Positions 12,770 through 24,258 of a stretch of DNA of 64,000 nt are shown here, piece after piece. How positions within the stretch are numbered: the first letter of the stretch is position 1; every line of letters begins with the position of its first letter. The notes beneath the pieces were generated by a model, which did no database searches, was not told the DNA's origin, and saw only the letters and a program-made list of their open reading frames with translations. This stretch comes from Pascua guehoae. Lineage: Eukaryota; Basidiomycota; Tremellomycetes; Trichosporonales; Trichosporonaceae. Position numbers and translations under genes: made by a program. The stretch is taken from assembly GCA_001600415.1 (NCBI GenBank), contig BCJX01000017.1:767414-831413 (forward strand), given 5' to 3'.

Positions 12770-13218
12770 GGGAGATGGAGTAGATGTTTAGATGGAAATG
12801 GTGGGCAGATGGATGCCAAGGGCACTAAGTAGTGACGTAGCGGATATTCGTGCTTGGCCCTCGGCCATGTCCGCATCCGGCACCGAGACATCCAACTTGA
12901 GACACCTTTCAAACTCTGAACGTCACTTCCTCGCATGTGGCGATCCTAGAGTCTCTCACACCTAACACAGGTCTCATTCGCACACTGTCCGTTTGTCTGG
13001 CACATGACCGCGAAGCCTAGAGGGCGAGCAAGATCTCGTGCGGAGATCTTGGCATGTCATCTCGGCGTGTCCACCGCCAACACTGACGTACCTGTTCACG
13101 CCACACCTCGGCCATCGGGCCCGTTCGCCACCGATGCGCAGATAAACAAAGTAGATAAACACAGACCACCACGAGCGGCGTACGGCGTTGACACTACGTC
13201 CACAACTTACTTGTACTC
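12770..13218. promoter_or_regulatory. Divergent intergenic promoter (ThuA gene / monooxygenase)
   Basis: The 449 bases between two start codons facing away from each other. No ORF with coding character. It must hold the promoters of both genes, so shared control is possible. I see no certain binding site. Confidence 0.6.
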
Positions 13219-14634
13219 ATGACCTCTGTGCCTCCTGAAACCGACGTCGTGGTTGTCGGCGCGGGGCCGACGGGCCTCCTCGTCGCTGGCGACGTGGCCG
13301 AGACGGGCGCGCGCGTCGTAGTGCTGGAGCGGCGCGGGGCCGAGTCCAACCTCACGCGCGCGTTTGCGGTGCACGCACGCACACTCGAACAGCTGGACGT
13401 TCGCGGTGTTGCGGCCGGGTTGATCTCGGGGGGCAACGCGGTGCAGCACCTCAACCTGCTCGGGGGCGCGAGGCTCGACCTGTCGATCCTGCCCAGCCGG
13501 TTTCCGTTTGTGCTCATCACGCCGCAGTACGAGATCGAGGCTGCGCTCGAGGCGCGGGCTGTCCGCCTCGGCGCGACGATCGTGCGCGGGGCGCAAGTGA
13601 CGGCTCTTTGCGATGACGGCCGGGGCGTAGATGTCGTATCGAGTCTGGGCAAAGTGCGCGCCGCGTATGTCGTGGGCGCAGACGGGCACCATTCGGCGGT
13701 GCGCAACCTCCTGGGGCTCGCGTTCCCGGGGCAGACGGTGATGCGGTCCCTCATGCTCGCGGACGTGCGCATCGACGCCCCCCTCGCCGAGGTGCTCACG
13801 GTCGAGGCCAACGAGCACGGCTTCATCTTCATCGTCCCCTTCGGCGACGGGTGGTACCGCGTCATTGCGCGGGATCCCGCGACCGACCTCCCCGACTCGG
13901 CGCCGCTGTCGCTCAGCGAGATCCGGGACGTCACGCGAGCCGTTCTCGGCACCGACTTGGGCATGCACGACGCGCGCTGGGTATCCCGCTTCCACAGCGA
14001 GGAGCGCCAGGTGGAACAATACCGCTCCGGCCGCGTCTTCCTCGCCGGGGACGCGGCGCATGTCCACTCCCCCGCCGGCGGGATGGGCATGAACACGGGC
14101 CTCCAGGACGCCGCCAACCTCGGGTGGAAACTCGGCGCCGTCCTCCGCGGAGGCAGCGCAGCCAACGACACCCTCCTCGACACGTACAATGCCGAGCGCC
14201 ACGCCGTCGGCGAAATGGTCCTCCGCATGAGCGGCGGCCTCCTCCGCGGCGCCATGCTCGAGTGGTGGCCCGCGGTCCGCCTCCGCAACCTCCTCCTCCG
14301 CACTGTCGCAGCGTTCCAGCCACTCGTCACCGCCATGGCCCTCCGCGTCAGCGGTATCGGCATCCGGTACCCCCCGCCTCCCGGTGCGCACCCCGATGTC
14401 GGCCGCCGGGCCCTCGACCTCGTAGCCGACAAGGCGGACGAGTTGGCCAAGGCCCTCGCTGGTGGCCGCCACGCTGTCGTGCTCCCCGAGGGCGAGAGCG
14501 GGCCCGACCTCCCGACGCTTCGCGCACAGGTCCAGCAGCCTGTACTCGTCCGTCCTGATGGGTACGTGGCGTACGTCGGGCCGGTGGGTGAGGCGATGGA
14601 CGCGGTTATTGCCCAACAGGGCGCAAAGTGGTGA
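13219..14634 (+). CDS. FAD-dependent aromatic-type monooxygenase (PHBH family), intronless
   Basis: Single 471-residue ORF. The N-terminus DVVVVGAGPTGLLVAGDVA is the Rossmann GxGxxG that binds the ADP part of FAD. YVVGADGHHSAVRNLLG matches the family's GADG motif. RVFLAGDAAHVHSPAGGMG with MNTGLQDAANLGWKL is the second FAD-binding GD motif. These features define group A flavoprotein hydroxylases related to p-hydroxybenzoate, pentachlorophenol and rifampicin monooxygenases, which use NAD(P)H and O2 to hydroxylate an aromatic substrate. The substrate cannot be read from sequence. Unlike almost every other gene here it has no intron, and its overall length and organisation resemble actinobacterial relatives, so horizontal origin is possible. 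The divergent neighbour is the ThuA-domain gene. A long open frame on the opposite strand is a composition shadow. Confidence 0.9.
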   Translation: MTSVPPETDVVVVGAGPTGLLVAGDVAETGARVVVLERRGAESNLTRAFAVHARTLEQLDVRGVAAGLISGGNAVQHLNLLGGARLDLSILPSRFPFVLITPQYEIEAALEARAVRLGATIVRGAQVTALCDDGRGVDVVSSLGKVRAAYVVGADGHHSAVRNLLGLAFPGQTVMRSLMLADVRIDAPLAEVLTVEANEHGFIFIVPFGDGWYRVIARDPATDLPDSAPLSLSEIRDVTRAVLGTDLGMHDARWVSRFHSEERQVEQYRSGRVFLAGDAAHVHSPAGGMGMNTGLQDAANLGWKLGAVLRGGSAANDTLLDTYNAERHAVGEMVLRMSGGLLRGAMLEWWPAVRLRNLLLRTVAAFQPLVTAMALRVSGIGIRYPPPPGAHPDVGRRALDLVADKADELAKALAGGRHAVVLPEGESGPDLPTLRAQVQQPVLVRPDGYVAYVGPVGEAMDAVIAQQGAKW

Positions 14635-15303
14635 GATGCACGTGAATGTATTGTACTTGTACTGTTGTAAGTATGTAGCACGGTGGTATAGGAGCAATGG
14701 CATAAAGGCCTGTGACATGTGAGAGATTAACAGTAGTAAATGAGAGCAATGGCAGGGCAAGACATGGCGAAAAGCATGGGTGGTGAGTGGCACGCTTCTT
14801 GACCCGCCTCGTGTGGCATTCTGGACACTTGGTGCACTTTCCTTACGAACGAGTCCCTTTGGCCCGTTGGCCGTTGCGTCTCTGACAACATGCGAATTGA
14901 CGGGGGCAGCAGTGTGAATGAAGGACGACTGGCTGCCGTCACCTGCTCACTGATCACTGAAGTACTGCGATGATCTTTGTGATCACCCACGCAATGACGC
15001 ACCCAGATTGTCAACCACGCAAACGCCTCGAGGCGCAAGCGAGGCCACGAGGATGGATCATTGCTCATGCTCGCCACTTGCACATGGCCCCGCACACACA
15101 CCCAAACACGCCCACACGCAAACACTCGCGTACACGTCAACCAGCTTTTTACTCGCCTCTGCCTCGATCCTCACTCTTCTCGTCACTCTCTTCATCACTC
15201 TCCACTCTTGTTCTCTTTCAATCCCCTACTCTCCTCCTGCACGCTCTCCTGACTCTCCCTCCCTACCACCTCCCTCTCTCCACGCACGTACCGGCCCCGC
15301 AAC
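14635..15303. other. Intergenic, no gene seen
   Basis: 3' region of the monooxygenase gene, then a C/T-rich promoter and leader ending in the ATG at 15304. Confidence 0.5.
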
Positions 15304-16830
15304 ATGGACGTCGAAAGGGTAAGCCTCTCATCCACCGCTTCCCACTGACACCAGCCCCCCGCGCCCCTGTCGCCCGGCGCACAGTTCATGGGCGTCGCTC
15401 ACCTCATCGACAAGGTGGTGGCTACGCTCCCTCCCTCGGACCGGATCTCGTGCCTCCGTATCAACAAGGCCTTTTTCCACTCTGCGGGCCGGGCCATCTA
15501 CCACACGGTGGAAATTCACGGTGGCAACATGAAGGGCTTCTTCAGCGGTATCCTCGGCGCCACAGTCGACGACACGTTTGGGTGCCGCGCTCTCAAGGAC
15601 AGGGAGCTCTGCGAGTACCGCGACCACAAGGACGTGGTCGTCACGTGTGGCTTTTCGGACGCGGGACCGCACCGCACGACCGAGGTGGTCGGCGTGACCA
15701 AGGCGAGCAAGACGTGGGCGGCCCCTGTTATCCCCGCCGACTTTGACCCAACGATGACGCTCAAGGGCCAGCTACTGCGCCACGTGCGCGTGTTGACTGT
15801 CGGCTCGCACCACCGCTGCTCGTGCCACGGGCACGCTGCGTTCCTCGCTCAACTGTTTGCCAATGTGGACATTCTCCGCGTCGTGCCCGACTTTGGGCTC
15901 ATGTTCAAGCTCAACGAGCTGTGCGACGACGACGACAAGGTGTGCCCGCTCCTCGCACACGTGCCCGCGCGCAAGATTGTGCTCCGCAACCTCGACTACC
16001 GCGGCCTCCCCGTGCCCAACGACTCGGAGGACCAGTGGCCCGCGCCGACAATCAAGGACGTCGTCTACTTTCTCCCCAACGACCAGCGCCGCTACTTTGA
16101 CGACCAGGACCACGACTCGGCCGCGTGCGGCCTCGCGTGTATCGGCGACTATTTCCCCGCCGCCGAGCGCGTAAAGGTCGTCTTCTATCCCGAGTGGGAA
16201 GGGTGGGACGACGACGACGACGTCATGGGCGACATGATGTTTGGCGGCACCGCGCCCGTCTGCCCCGACCTCATCGTCGACTGCCTCGCGAATATCGCAC
16301 AGTTCCCCAACACAAAGGTGACCGTCGTCGGCCTCCACTCGCTCCCGCTTGACACCGGCATGGCGCAGCACGTCTTTGGCGACCTGTTCAATAAACGCCA
16401 GCTCGTCGATGCCATGCAGGACATGGTCCGCGAAGAGGCCATTGCCACCACCTACACCTACGTGGATGTCATGGAGTATCTCTCCGACCCCAAGGCGCGC
16501 GGAGGCGAGCTCACCTCGGACATTACCGGTCTCGACTTTGACATGCTCAGCTCAATGCTTGACAGCGACAACATGCCCTGCGCCGCGTGCATGCACATGT
16601 TTGCCCACCTCGACTTCCTCGACCACATTCTCCACTGCGCCGCATGTGGCCACCACCATGACTCGGACGACGACGACATGGGCGACACTGAGGATGATAT
16701 CGACGACGACGTCGATTGGAACACTACCGATGGCGACACCGATGGTGACACCGATGGCGACGTCGACAGCGACACCGACGATGACACCGGTGGTAGCACC
16801 GATGGAGACGCCGACAACGAGCCCAAGTAG
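15304..16830 (+). CDS. F-box-like protein with acidic Asp-rich tail
   Basis: A five-codon first exon (MDVER, 15304-15318), a 66-bp intron (15319-15384) and one long exon give about 485 residues. The N-terminus (HLIDKVVATLPPSDRISCL, RINKAFFHSAGRAIYHTV) has the pattern of diverged F-box-like proteins common in basidiomycete yeasts, which would act as substrate adaptors of SCF ubiquitin ligases; the F-box call is only suggestive. The middle is a leucine-rich region without a motif I recognise. Near residue 395 there is a Cys/His cluster (CAAC ... H ... CAACGHHH) that might bind zinc. The last 50 residues are an acidic repeat of Asp-Thr-Asp-Gly units built from tandem GACACCGATGGT-like codons. 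The tail may be disordered. Confidence 0.7.
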
Positions 16831-17308
16831 GCGCAAACATCCCAACACGGGCTTCACCCCAGGAGGAATTGTTAAGGGTGCAAGAAACGAAAGAAGCGCG
16901 GAGGAGAAAATGTTCCTAGAGCCTCGAGGAGGAGGGGTCAATATCACTGTGGCGGATGCCATGCCCCCGAGAAGGCGCCACGTCTATACGGGGGTAGGAA
17001 ATGATCGGATGGGAATGAATCATGTGTAAAGTAGCTCCCGTTGAAAGGCCTTACCATGCTGCTGTCGCCTGTCCACTGGAGAGGAAGGGCAGAGACTTCA
17101 GTGGCTGAGCTACTGCTCAGGCTATGATGAATATTGCACCAGAAGGCCTAACATTGGACCCACGCCTCCAATATTCTCCCTCAACAGCTATACTGTGCCT
17201 ACTGTAGTGGTATTTTTCACTAACAGTATCTCTTCGAGGACTTGGAATGAAGAAAGTAGAGTCAAGGATTGGCATGATGCCTTCTCCACATTTTGACTGC
17301 GTGATAAC

Positions 17309-17318
17309 TATATAAAGG
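17309..17318 (+). promoter_or_regulatory. TATA box
   Basis: TATATAAAGG, the clearest TATA element I noticed in the window, 153-162 bases upstream of the ATG at 17471. Confidence 0.45.
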
Positions 17319-17470
17319 TTACCCGTTCCTTTGGGGTAGAAGGCAGCAACGAGAGCGAGCTCTACACGGGCGAGGTCTGATTGCGTTTTGTTGTTTTTGT
17401 TGTTGGGAGTGGAAGAGGGCGTTCAGCGAAGAACTCCAACTCCCCTCCCCGAACTCCCCTGCCTCCTACC

Positions 17471-17605
17471 ATGTCTCACTTCGGGTACGCAAAGCGGGTT
17501 TTCCATACCTTAGGTGGACAGGCTGTAATAGCCCAAAACCGGGGCCGAGAGTCGCAGCTTGCAATACCAACCGCAACAGCTTCGGATGCACCCGAAACAC
17601 ACTGA
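17471..17605 (+). CDS. Possible 44-residue ORF or first exon, unrecognised
   Basis: ATG in a good fungal context (CTACCATGTCT), preceded by a C/T-rich leader and a TATA box. Read straight through it gives a 44-residue peptide beginning MSHFGYAKRVFHTL. A GTACGC donor-like sequence follows codon five, so it could instead be a short first exon whose partner I cannot find. It may be a remnant. No family recognised. Confidence 0.25.
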   Translation: MSHFGYAKRVFHTLGGQAVIAQNRGRESQLAIPTATASDAPETH

Positions 17606-18394
17606 ACATCCGCGGTACCACTGATAGTATTCCGCCGGTGCCACTTTGGTCCGTCATTCCCCACTCGCGCAAAAGCCACCCTGTCGGGTGTCGCCAGGTC
17701 ATCCACGCTACGCACGCTCGGTGCATCATAGCTGACACTTTACCAACCTTCCTAAAGGTCAATACGAACCCCCAGTCCGACAAGCAACCCAGCACAACGG
17801 GGGCCGTGCTCATCTCGGTTATCAGAAGTAGGACCACTCGCCACTAGCGACCCGCCACTCGCCATGATCCGGTGCAAGTTCTTCAGACACCAAAGGTCGG
17901 CATAATCCCACACCGTGTACCTGTGGCGGGCCCCGCATCAGCCTACCACGGTTATTTGCTCCACTGCAGTTCTCGTGTCTCAGCTGATCATTCATTAGCC
18001 GCGCAACATATCTGCGGCATGGCAGCCGGCTCTAGCTTGCTCACAGCATCCGCAGTCCTCTTCCCAGAGGAATCAAACCCGCCGCCCAGCAAGACAGTTA
18101 GCCGGCACCCGTGGAGACATCGGCCGACCAACACCATGAGCACGAAACGGCCCGTTTCGAGCATTGCGTACCGATGCTTGGCGTCCGAGACTAACCTTTC
18201 TCTACCATCGATACCTCGCACCGTTCTCGCCACCGTCGCAAGTCCATCCCACCGTCCTCACCATCGCACATGCCCATCACACGCCCCTCTCCGACCTCCT
18301 TGTGAACTGAACATTATCGATACCCAACACCAACAACAACACCTGGAAACATGTTGCCTGCCAACATTTCGACCGTGCCGAGTTTACCGGACCC

Positions 18395-18429
18395 ACCGTG
18401 CGGAGGCGTCCTCCGCGTTCCGGCACGGT
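18395..18429. promoter_or_regulatory. Nested GC-rich palindrome, candidate operator
   Basis: Inner inverted repeat GCGGAGG-CGT-CCTCCGC at 18400-18416. An overlapping outer pair ACCGTGC (395-401) and GCACGGT (423-429) encloses it. CGG/CCG triplets in inverted orientation resemble sites for Zn2Cys6 regulators. It lies about 650 bases upstream of the sugar-transporter gene. Function is inferred only. Confidence 0.3.
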
Positions 18430-19074
18430 CCGCCGGCCCGGCCACCCGCCTCGCCACCGAAAAGTCGTGTGGCGCCATTTGTGTCCACATGCTCGATAGA
18501 GCTCTACAGTTAACCGCTCCTTGAAGGCTTCAGTTGCCGCGCTGGGGGGTCCGCCTGACTCCATTGGTCCCCGGGTACCCCGCATCGCATCTCATCACAT
18601 GTGAGGCTGCGGTGAATTTCCGGAGTAATGGCCCTGATCACCTCTTCCAACGCTGACCAGCTTACCAACTTCCCTGCCTCCCAAGAGTCTCCGCAATCCC
18701 CCCCCCCGCGCGTCTCTCTCCCTTACCCCTCACAACTCTCAACTCACAACTCAGCCGGGGGATACCCGTACACCCGCGCCGATCTTCCCCGGCCGGCCAA
18801 ACAGCCAGTCACCAGGCTATCCCAGAACAATGAACGGCGAAACGCGCGGTGGAGGCAGTCATCGCGGCTATCAACGTCATGAGGGTATCCACCAATGTTT
18901 TTTGCTGTTGTAGAATAAAATAAACGCATCGCAAGAGCTGGGAGTCTCCACATCCCCCTCATTCTACCCCGCTCAACTCCACGGAGCGCCACTTTCCTTG
19001 GCTCTTGTCCCCGACCTTGTCGATCCACCTCCCCACGGGCTTCCACACTCACTCCCGACTTACCCCACGGCACG

Positions 19075-21349
19075 ATGGGTTTCTCGCCAAAGGTCTACAC
19101 CCTGCTGTGTGGGTGCTTTGCAGCGTGAGTACAGACGTGGGCGACCACACCAGCCGTCAGGGCCTGGTCAGCTCGCTCGTGCTTGGCCAGCAACCACATA
19201 GACAACAAACAAAACCAAACGCACAAGACTACACAAGACACAGCTGACACCCAGACTCGGCAGTGTCCTCTTCGGCTACGACCTGGGCGTCATTGCGTCC
19301 ATTCTCGAGGCGCCCGACTTTCTCCACGTCACGGGCCTCGAGGACCCAGACGGCACGGACACGACAAAGCAAAACTACATTGGCTTCATCACCTCGTCCA
19401 TGCTTCTCGGGTGCGTCGGGGTGTCCACCGGGTTTTAACTGGGGAAAGCATACTGACGGGCGCAGCGCGTTTGTGGGGTGTATCCCCGCGGGCCTTATTG
19501 CGGACCGATTCAGCCGCCGTGTTGCCAGTATGTCTACGTCGGCGTCGAGACTGCGATGAGTGCTGGTTGCTGGTGCTAACGTGCAGTCACGGTCGGGGCG
19601 GTCATCTTCCTCATTGGCGGCGTGCTTCAGACGGCCGCGAACGGCAAGGAGATGATGATGGCGGGGAGGTTCTTTGCGGGGCTGTCGATCGGGCAGCTGT
19701 CGCTCCTTGCGCCGCTGTACCAGTCTGAAATTTGTGAGTGCGCGTTGAAGGGACAGCCAGTGTTGCGGCCTCGGCACCCCTTTTTTTCCACCCTCCGCAC
19801 GGCTGACACTTTAGCCCACCCGTCTATCCGCGGCCGGCTCACGACGCTGCAGCAGCTCTTCCTCGGCCTCGGCGCCTTTGTCGCCGGCTGGATCAACTAC
19901 GGCGTCACGCGCAGCGAGCTCGGCAAGCCGATCCAGTGGCGCCTCCCCCTGGGTCTCCAGATGCTCCCCGCCGTCCCGTTGCTGTTTGTCACGCTCGTCC
20001 TCCCCGAATCCCCACGCTGGCTCATGATCAAGGGCCGCGAGGAAGAGTCGCTCCAGGTCCTCGCCAAGCTGCACGCGCGCGGGGATGTTGACGACGCGCT
20101 CGTCCTCGGCGAGTTTCACGAGATGCGCGAAAAAGTCCGCGAGGAAAAAGAGACAAACCAGGGCTGGGGCATGATTTTCAGGAATCGGGATAACCTCCGC
20201 AAGGTGTTTTATGGCATTATCCTCCAGTTTAGCGTCCAGATGACTGGTGTCTCGTTTGGACAGTACTATGCTCTGTAAGTGGGCCCAAATTCATTCTGCC
20301 CAAACAAACCCCCACTTCCCCCTCGTACATGTGTGCATGCCCGGTCTGACACGCAGGCGCATCTACAACAAGGTCGGGTACTCGAACGAAATGACGCTCC
20401 TCCTCGGCTCGCTCAGCGGCGTCCTCGGTATTCTGTCCCAATTCTCCTGCGTCGTATTCGTCGACAAGCTCGGCCGCCGCTGGCCCCTCATCATCGGCAA
20501 CCTCCTCTGCGGGTTCTTGTACATTTTCACAATGTGGATCTCGTACAAGTTTGACGCCGGACAAGGTAGCCCCACCATGGCGCGGGCGTTTGTCGCGGTC
20601 GGCTGGCTCTGGAACATGGTGTTTTCCGCCTGCATCGGTCCCCTCTCTTGGGCCTAGTGAGTGTTGTGTGGGGTTGGGTATTCCTGGAGGCCAGAGCTGG
20701 GACGGCAAGCTGTTGAGAGTGTGCCTCTTGGAAGGCAGTCGGGTGTGGATGCCAGCAGCGGGTCCGCTAGCTGTCCGTCTCCCTGCAACCGTGGCATTCA
20801 CTCCCTTGCGTGGAATTCAGCACCCCCCTGGGAAAATGCTAACCCCAGCCCCGTCGAGATCCTCAACACGTCCATCCGCGCAAAGGGAACAGCACTCACA
20901 TCCATGGCCTGCTGGATCTCCAACTTTATGATTGGCCAGGTCTCGCCCGAGGCCTTTGCCAAAGTCGGATGGAAGTACATGGTCCTCTTTGTCATCTGCT
21001 CGTTCACCAACGCCCTCACCGTCTGGGCCCTCTTCCCCGAGACAAAGGGCCGTACCCTCGAGGAGATGGACCACTACTTTGGTGAGTTACGACAAGCCAC
21101 CGCAACAACGGCAGTATTGGTCCACAACCACAAATTCCAACTAACACTTTCCCAGCCACGACACACTGGTTCGTGCCCACGGCCAAGAACGAGCATGTCG
21201 ACGCGACCAAGCGCGAGCGCGAGCTCGCCCAGGGCAAGATGCACATCGACTCGGTTGCCGACGGCAAGGAGGACGTGGCCAACGAAAAGGCCGAGCAAGG
21301 CCAGGTCGAGCGCAGGGAGCACCAAGGTTCCCAAACGGAAAGCTGGTAG
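19075..21349 (+). CDS. MFS sugar-porter-type transporter
   Basis: A 12-TM major facilitator of the sugar porter family, which moves hexoses or related polyols and acids by proton symport. Starting at MGFSPKVYTLLCGCFAA and joining about eight exons gives LGSVLFGYDLGVIASIL (TM1 signature), GCIPAGLIADRFSRRVAITVG (RxGRR-like loop), RFFAGLSIGQLSLLAPLYQSEI with RGRLTTLQQLFLGLGA (PESP-region equivalent), LPESPRWLMIKGREEE, a central loop, VDKLGRRWPLIIG, GPLSWAYPVEIL and LFPETKGRTLEEMDHYF. These are the canonical sugar-porter motifs in order. The C-terminal tail is charged and cytosolic. Introns are short; the first is about 130 bp. The substrate cannot be assigned; the family also contains quinate, glycerol and lactose porters. 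Confidence 0.92.
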
Positions 21350-21565
21350 ATGCTAGGGTAGGGTGGATCGTGGTGTAGCTGGGGGGTGCGAGCATCGAAG
21401 GGGAATTGTAATGTGGTTCGGATTGGTAAAATATATGTCCGTTAGTTTAACGGTTGCTGGGGTTACCTCGAGTACATCGGCAGGAAATGCATAATGGCTA
21501 AGATGTGATCCAAAATGCCGCGTAGTGGGCTCTACAGTATTGTTGTACTGGTGCGTCCCGAAAGT

Positions 21566-21607
21566 GAGACTGCCACTTTGAGACTGCCACTTTGAGACTG
21601 CTACTTT
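21566..21607. repeat. 14-bp tandem repeat, three copies
   Basis: Unit GAGACTGCCACTTT; two identical copies and a third with C to T. Intergenic, 3' of the sugar transporter. Confidence 0.85.
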
Positions 21608-24101
21608 GATCTTGGTCTACAGTGGCCGTCAGAAAGATTGCGACCTCCAATGCGTTGGGCCACGCCCATCCCACGAGATTTCTGGTAAATTGCACAGCGG
21701 AAGATCCGAGGTTCTGGGTCAAGCATACCTGAGGCCGCCCTGGAGGCAGTCGCAACCTTTCTGACGACCACTGTAGTCGAAGTTGGACACGAACACTCTC
21801 TCGACCAATGCAATGGCATGGCAAGTGGGTACACTACTGTTTCCTGCTTGTCGTATCCCACCTGTCCTGCGCGCCTCCCTGTATACGGCTGTGCGCCTAT
21901 CCGAGTCTAATGTGGCAGTCTCTGACTTTTTTTGGACACACCTGTATTATCAAGTTGGGCAGCACCCAAAGCGGCTCTTGGTGTACGGTGTTTCGGTGTT
22001 TGGGTGGGAGGGCGGTCACTATACGAATACACTTGTCTGGTGTAGCCAAGCCCTCGCTTGTGGTCAATGTCAAGCTCATCAGTGCGGTCTCGTTGCTCTC
22101 GAGGCTCGATCTGTGTTCAGACCCGGTCGTTCCCCTCGACATGCCGTCGGGGTGAACTATGCTCCACGTCCGAGCAAGAGTAATGGGGAGACAAGAAAGC
22201 TCAAAGACCAGAAGGTATTCTAGAGCCTTAGTTATTACGGACATCGCACAGCCTCAGCACAGCTCGCGCGGCGTACTTGCAATTGAGCTCATCTGGAATG
22301 GGTCAGCAAGGTGGCAATGAGGCCGAGCAGTGCCGAGGAGAACTGGGGTAGAAAGGCAGCGTCGGGAGGTGCACTGCCCGCGTCGGCGTCCGGGACCAAA
22401 GGCGTCGCAACGCGATGAGTACGTGCGTCGTGTCGGCGTTCGGCGTCGGCGATAATTTGGAATTGATTAGATAAAAAGATCCAGAGATCTCGCGAGGCAT
22501 TTTGTCATGCTCACAGACACAAGGGCGGTGCTCCACAAAGACGGTCATTTACGACGACTGCACCTTAACGCTCTCACCTGACACGGCTTGGCACCGGGCA
22601 CTGCATTGATTTCCTCGTATCCCTCGTAAACCCCACCTTGCCACCTGCATTTGCATGGATACGAGATCCTCTGCGCTGTCCGATTTCCAGCATTCCAGGA
22701 CGACCGGGCGCCGCGCGGGCGGCGCTAATTAAATGCCTGCACTCAATCTGTCCGGCCCGTGCGTACGCGTACGCTGTGCTGCGGACACGACAGGCGGCGC
22801 AAGCCATGTCGAGCAGTCTGATCCGAGCGGAGCCACAGAGCCCGGCGAGACCTGTGCGATGGCTGCTGTGCCACATACTCAACCGGGCCTGTACCCAGGC
22901 CTACACGCGTCCTACCCTAGGCACACCAGTCCCTGCCTCCATCTGCGCGGTGAAGTACAAATACGATGAGATGGAGCTAGCGAGCAAGGGCTGCTGTCCT
23001 CGTATGTGTGCTACACAGGGTCGCGCGTCGCCCCCGGTCTTGTCACGTGCATCGACAGCGGTGCCGACCCTAGGTGACGGGCTCACAGGTGCGAACCCTG
23101 TGTGCCTGAAACTCGACTGGCTCGCTCTCTTGCTCTGCGCGCATGCTTTCAACGTCTTGACTCTTTATTGTTTGCGTTATTGTGGACGTGTTAGTCGTTA
23201 GTGTTCTTGTGCAGACTCTGGATGCTCGGACGAGGCAGCTGGTATGTACGTCAGAGCGTGGCCACCATGATGGAACAAGGAGCTCTGTCGATGCGTCGAT
23301 GCGTCGATGCGACATGTGGCTTGGGCATGATCTGTGGCATTGTGGCTTACTGCTGTGCGCCTCGCCACACCCCAGAACACCCAAAGGCTGTGCGCGTGCG
23401 TAGCATATCGTGGACGCCTCATTTGCCACCCGTTCCATCATTCCCACAGTCGTCACTGGCGTCTGTCTCGGGCGCCCTCGTCGCCATCGTCATTGGCGCC
23501 CACGTCGGCTCGCTCGCCGACGTTGCAAGCTGCATGCAGCTGCCAGGACGTGCCCAAGCCCAGGTTGGAGAACGAGCCACTCGTCGCTTGGGTCGGTAGT
23601 AGTGGATGCTGGAGTGCAGACTGTGGGTAGATAGCTGTGACATTTTCCCCTGGTAGCACCGCCCGCCCAGTCCTGAGCACTCACTGGTCGTAGCCGCTTC
23701 CCTCCCCCCTGGCCCCTGGATCCTTGCTCGACTCTACAGTGCTGTGGCCCTTGGCTGGTGCTGTGGCGCTGGAACGAGGTGTGCGATTCAGGCACGCGGA
23801 AGCATCCTCTGGCAGTCAATCCTGAACGGTTTGGTAATCAGTGTGCAAATCACCACCTCGGTCCCCTCGCCTCCCCTCCCCTCCCTGTTGGCGCCCTTCC
23901 CTTCCCTTATCCCCTTTGCCCCGTTACCCCGGATCAGCGCAGCGGCTGCATCCCCATCCAATCCATCCATCCACCCATTCCACTCCCCTTCCCTCCATCC
24001 TCTCCTCTCCTCCTCCCTCTTACTGTGAGCACGTTTGCCCAAGACAAGCTCCAGGCACAAACCCACCCACCCACTGGCAACCTGCAGTACGCAAGCCACC
24101 C

Positions 24102-24258
24102 CTGGCTGGCTGGCTGGCTGGCTGTTCTGCTCGGTGACCTCACCTCCGCGGGCCGCGGGCATTGTGCTGTCCAGCTGACTAGGAGGCGCCGACGCCGACG
24201 ACCGTGCCTGTCGTGTGTGTCTGTGTGGGTGTCTGTGTCTGTGTCTGTGTCTGTGGGT
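24102..24258. repeat. Microsatellites (CTGG)n and (TGTGTC)n
   Basis: Six CTGG units near 24102-24124 and a TGTGTC-rich stretch near 24213-24258, both in the promoter region of the RING-H2 gene. Confidence 0.8.

Larger units (their letters stand above)
16831..19074. other. Intergenic region without a confident gene
   Basis: 2.2 kb of lower coding character. It holds a TATA-box/ATG pair (see 17309-17605), a nested palindrome at 18395-18429, and the promoter of the transporter starting at 19075. Longer open frames such as 17872-18513 show no protein-like pattern. Confidence 0.4.

Noticed and set aside
10781..13218. Biosynthetic gene cluster around the monooxygenase
   Set aside because: Neighbours are a glycine-cleavage gene, a ThuA protein and an F-box-like gene; no synthase or cluster regulator is present.
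13194..14793. Two overlapping minus-strand ORFs of about 500 codons
   Set aside because: They lie exactly opposite the FAD monooxygenase, whose plus-strand protein has all family motifs; the antisense frames are open because of GC bias.
17872..18513. 213-codon plus-strand ORF as a gene
   Set aside because: No recognisable motif and no flanking splice or promoter support.
22303..22548. Possible small minus-strand gene
   Set aside because: Two frames give coding-like composition over about 40 residues but no start, stop and splice combination makes a coherent protein.
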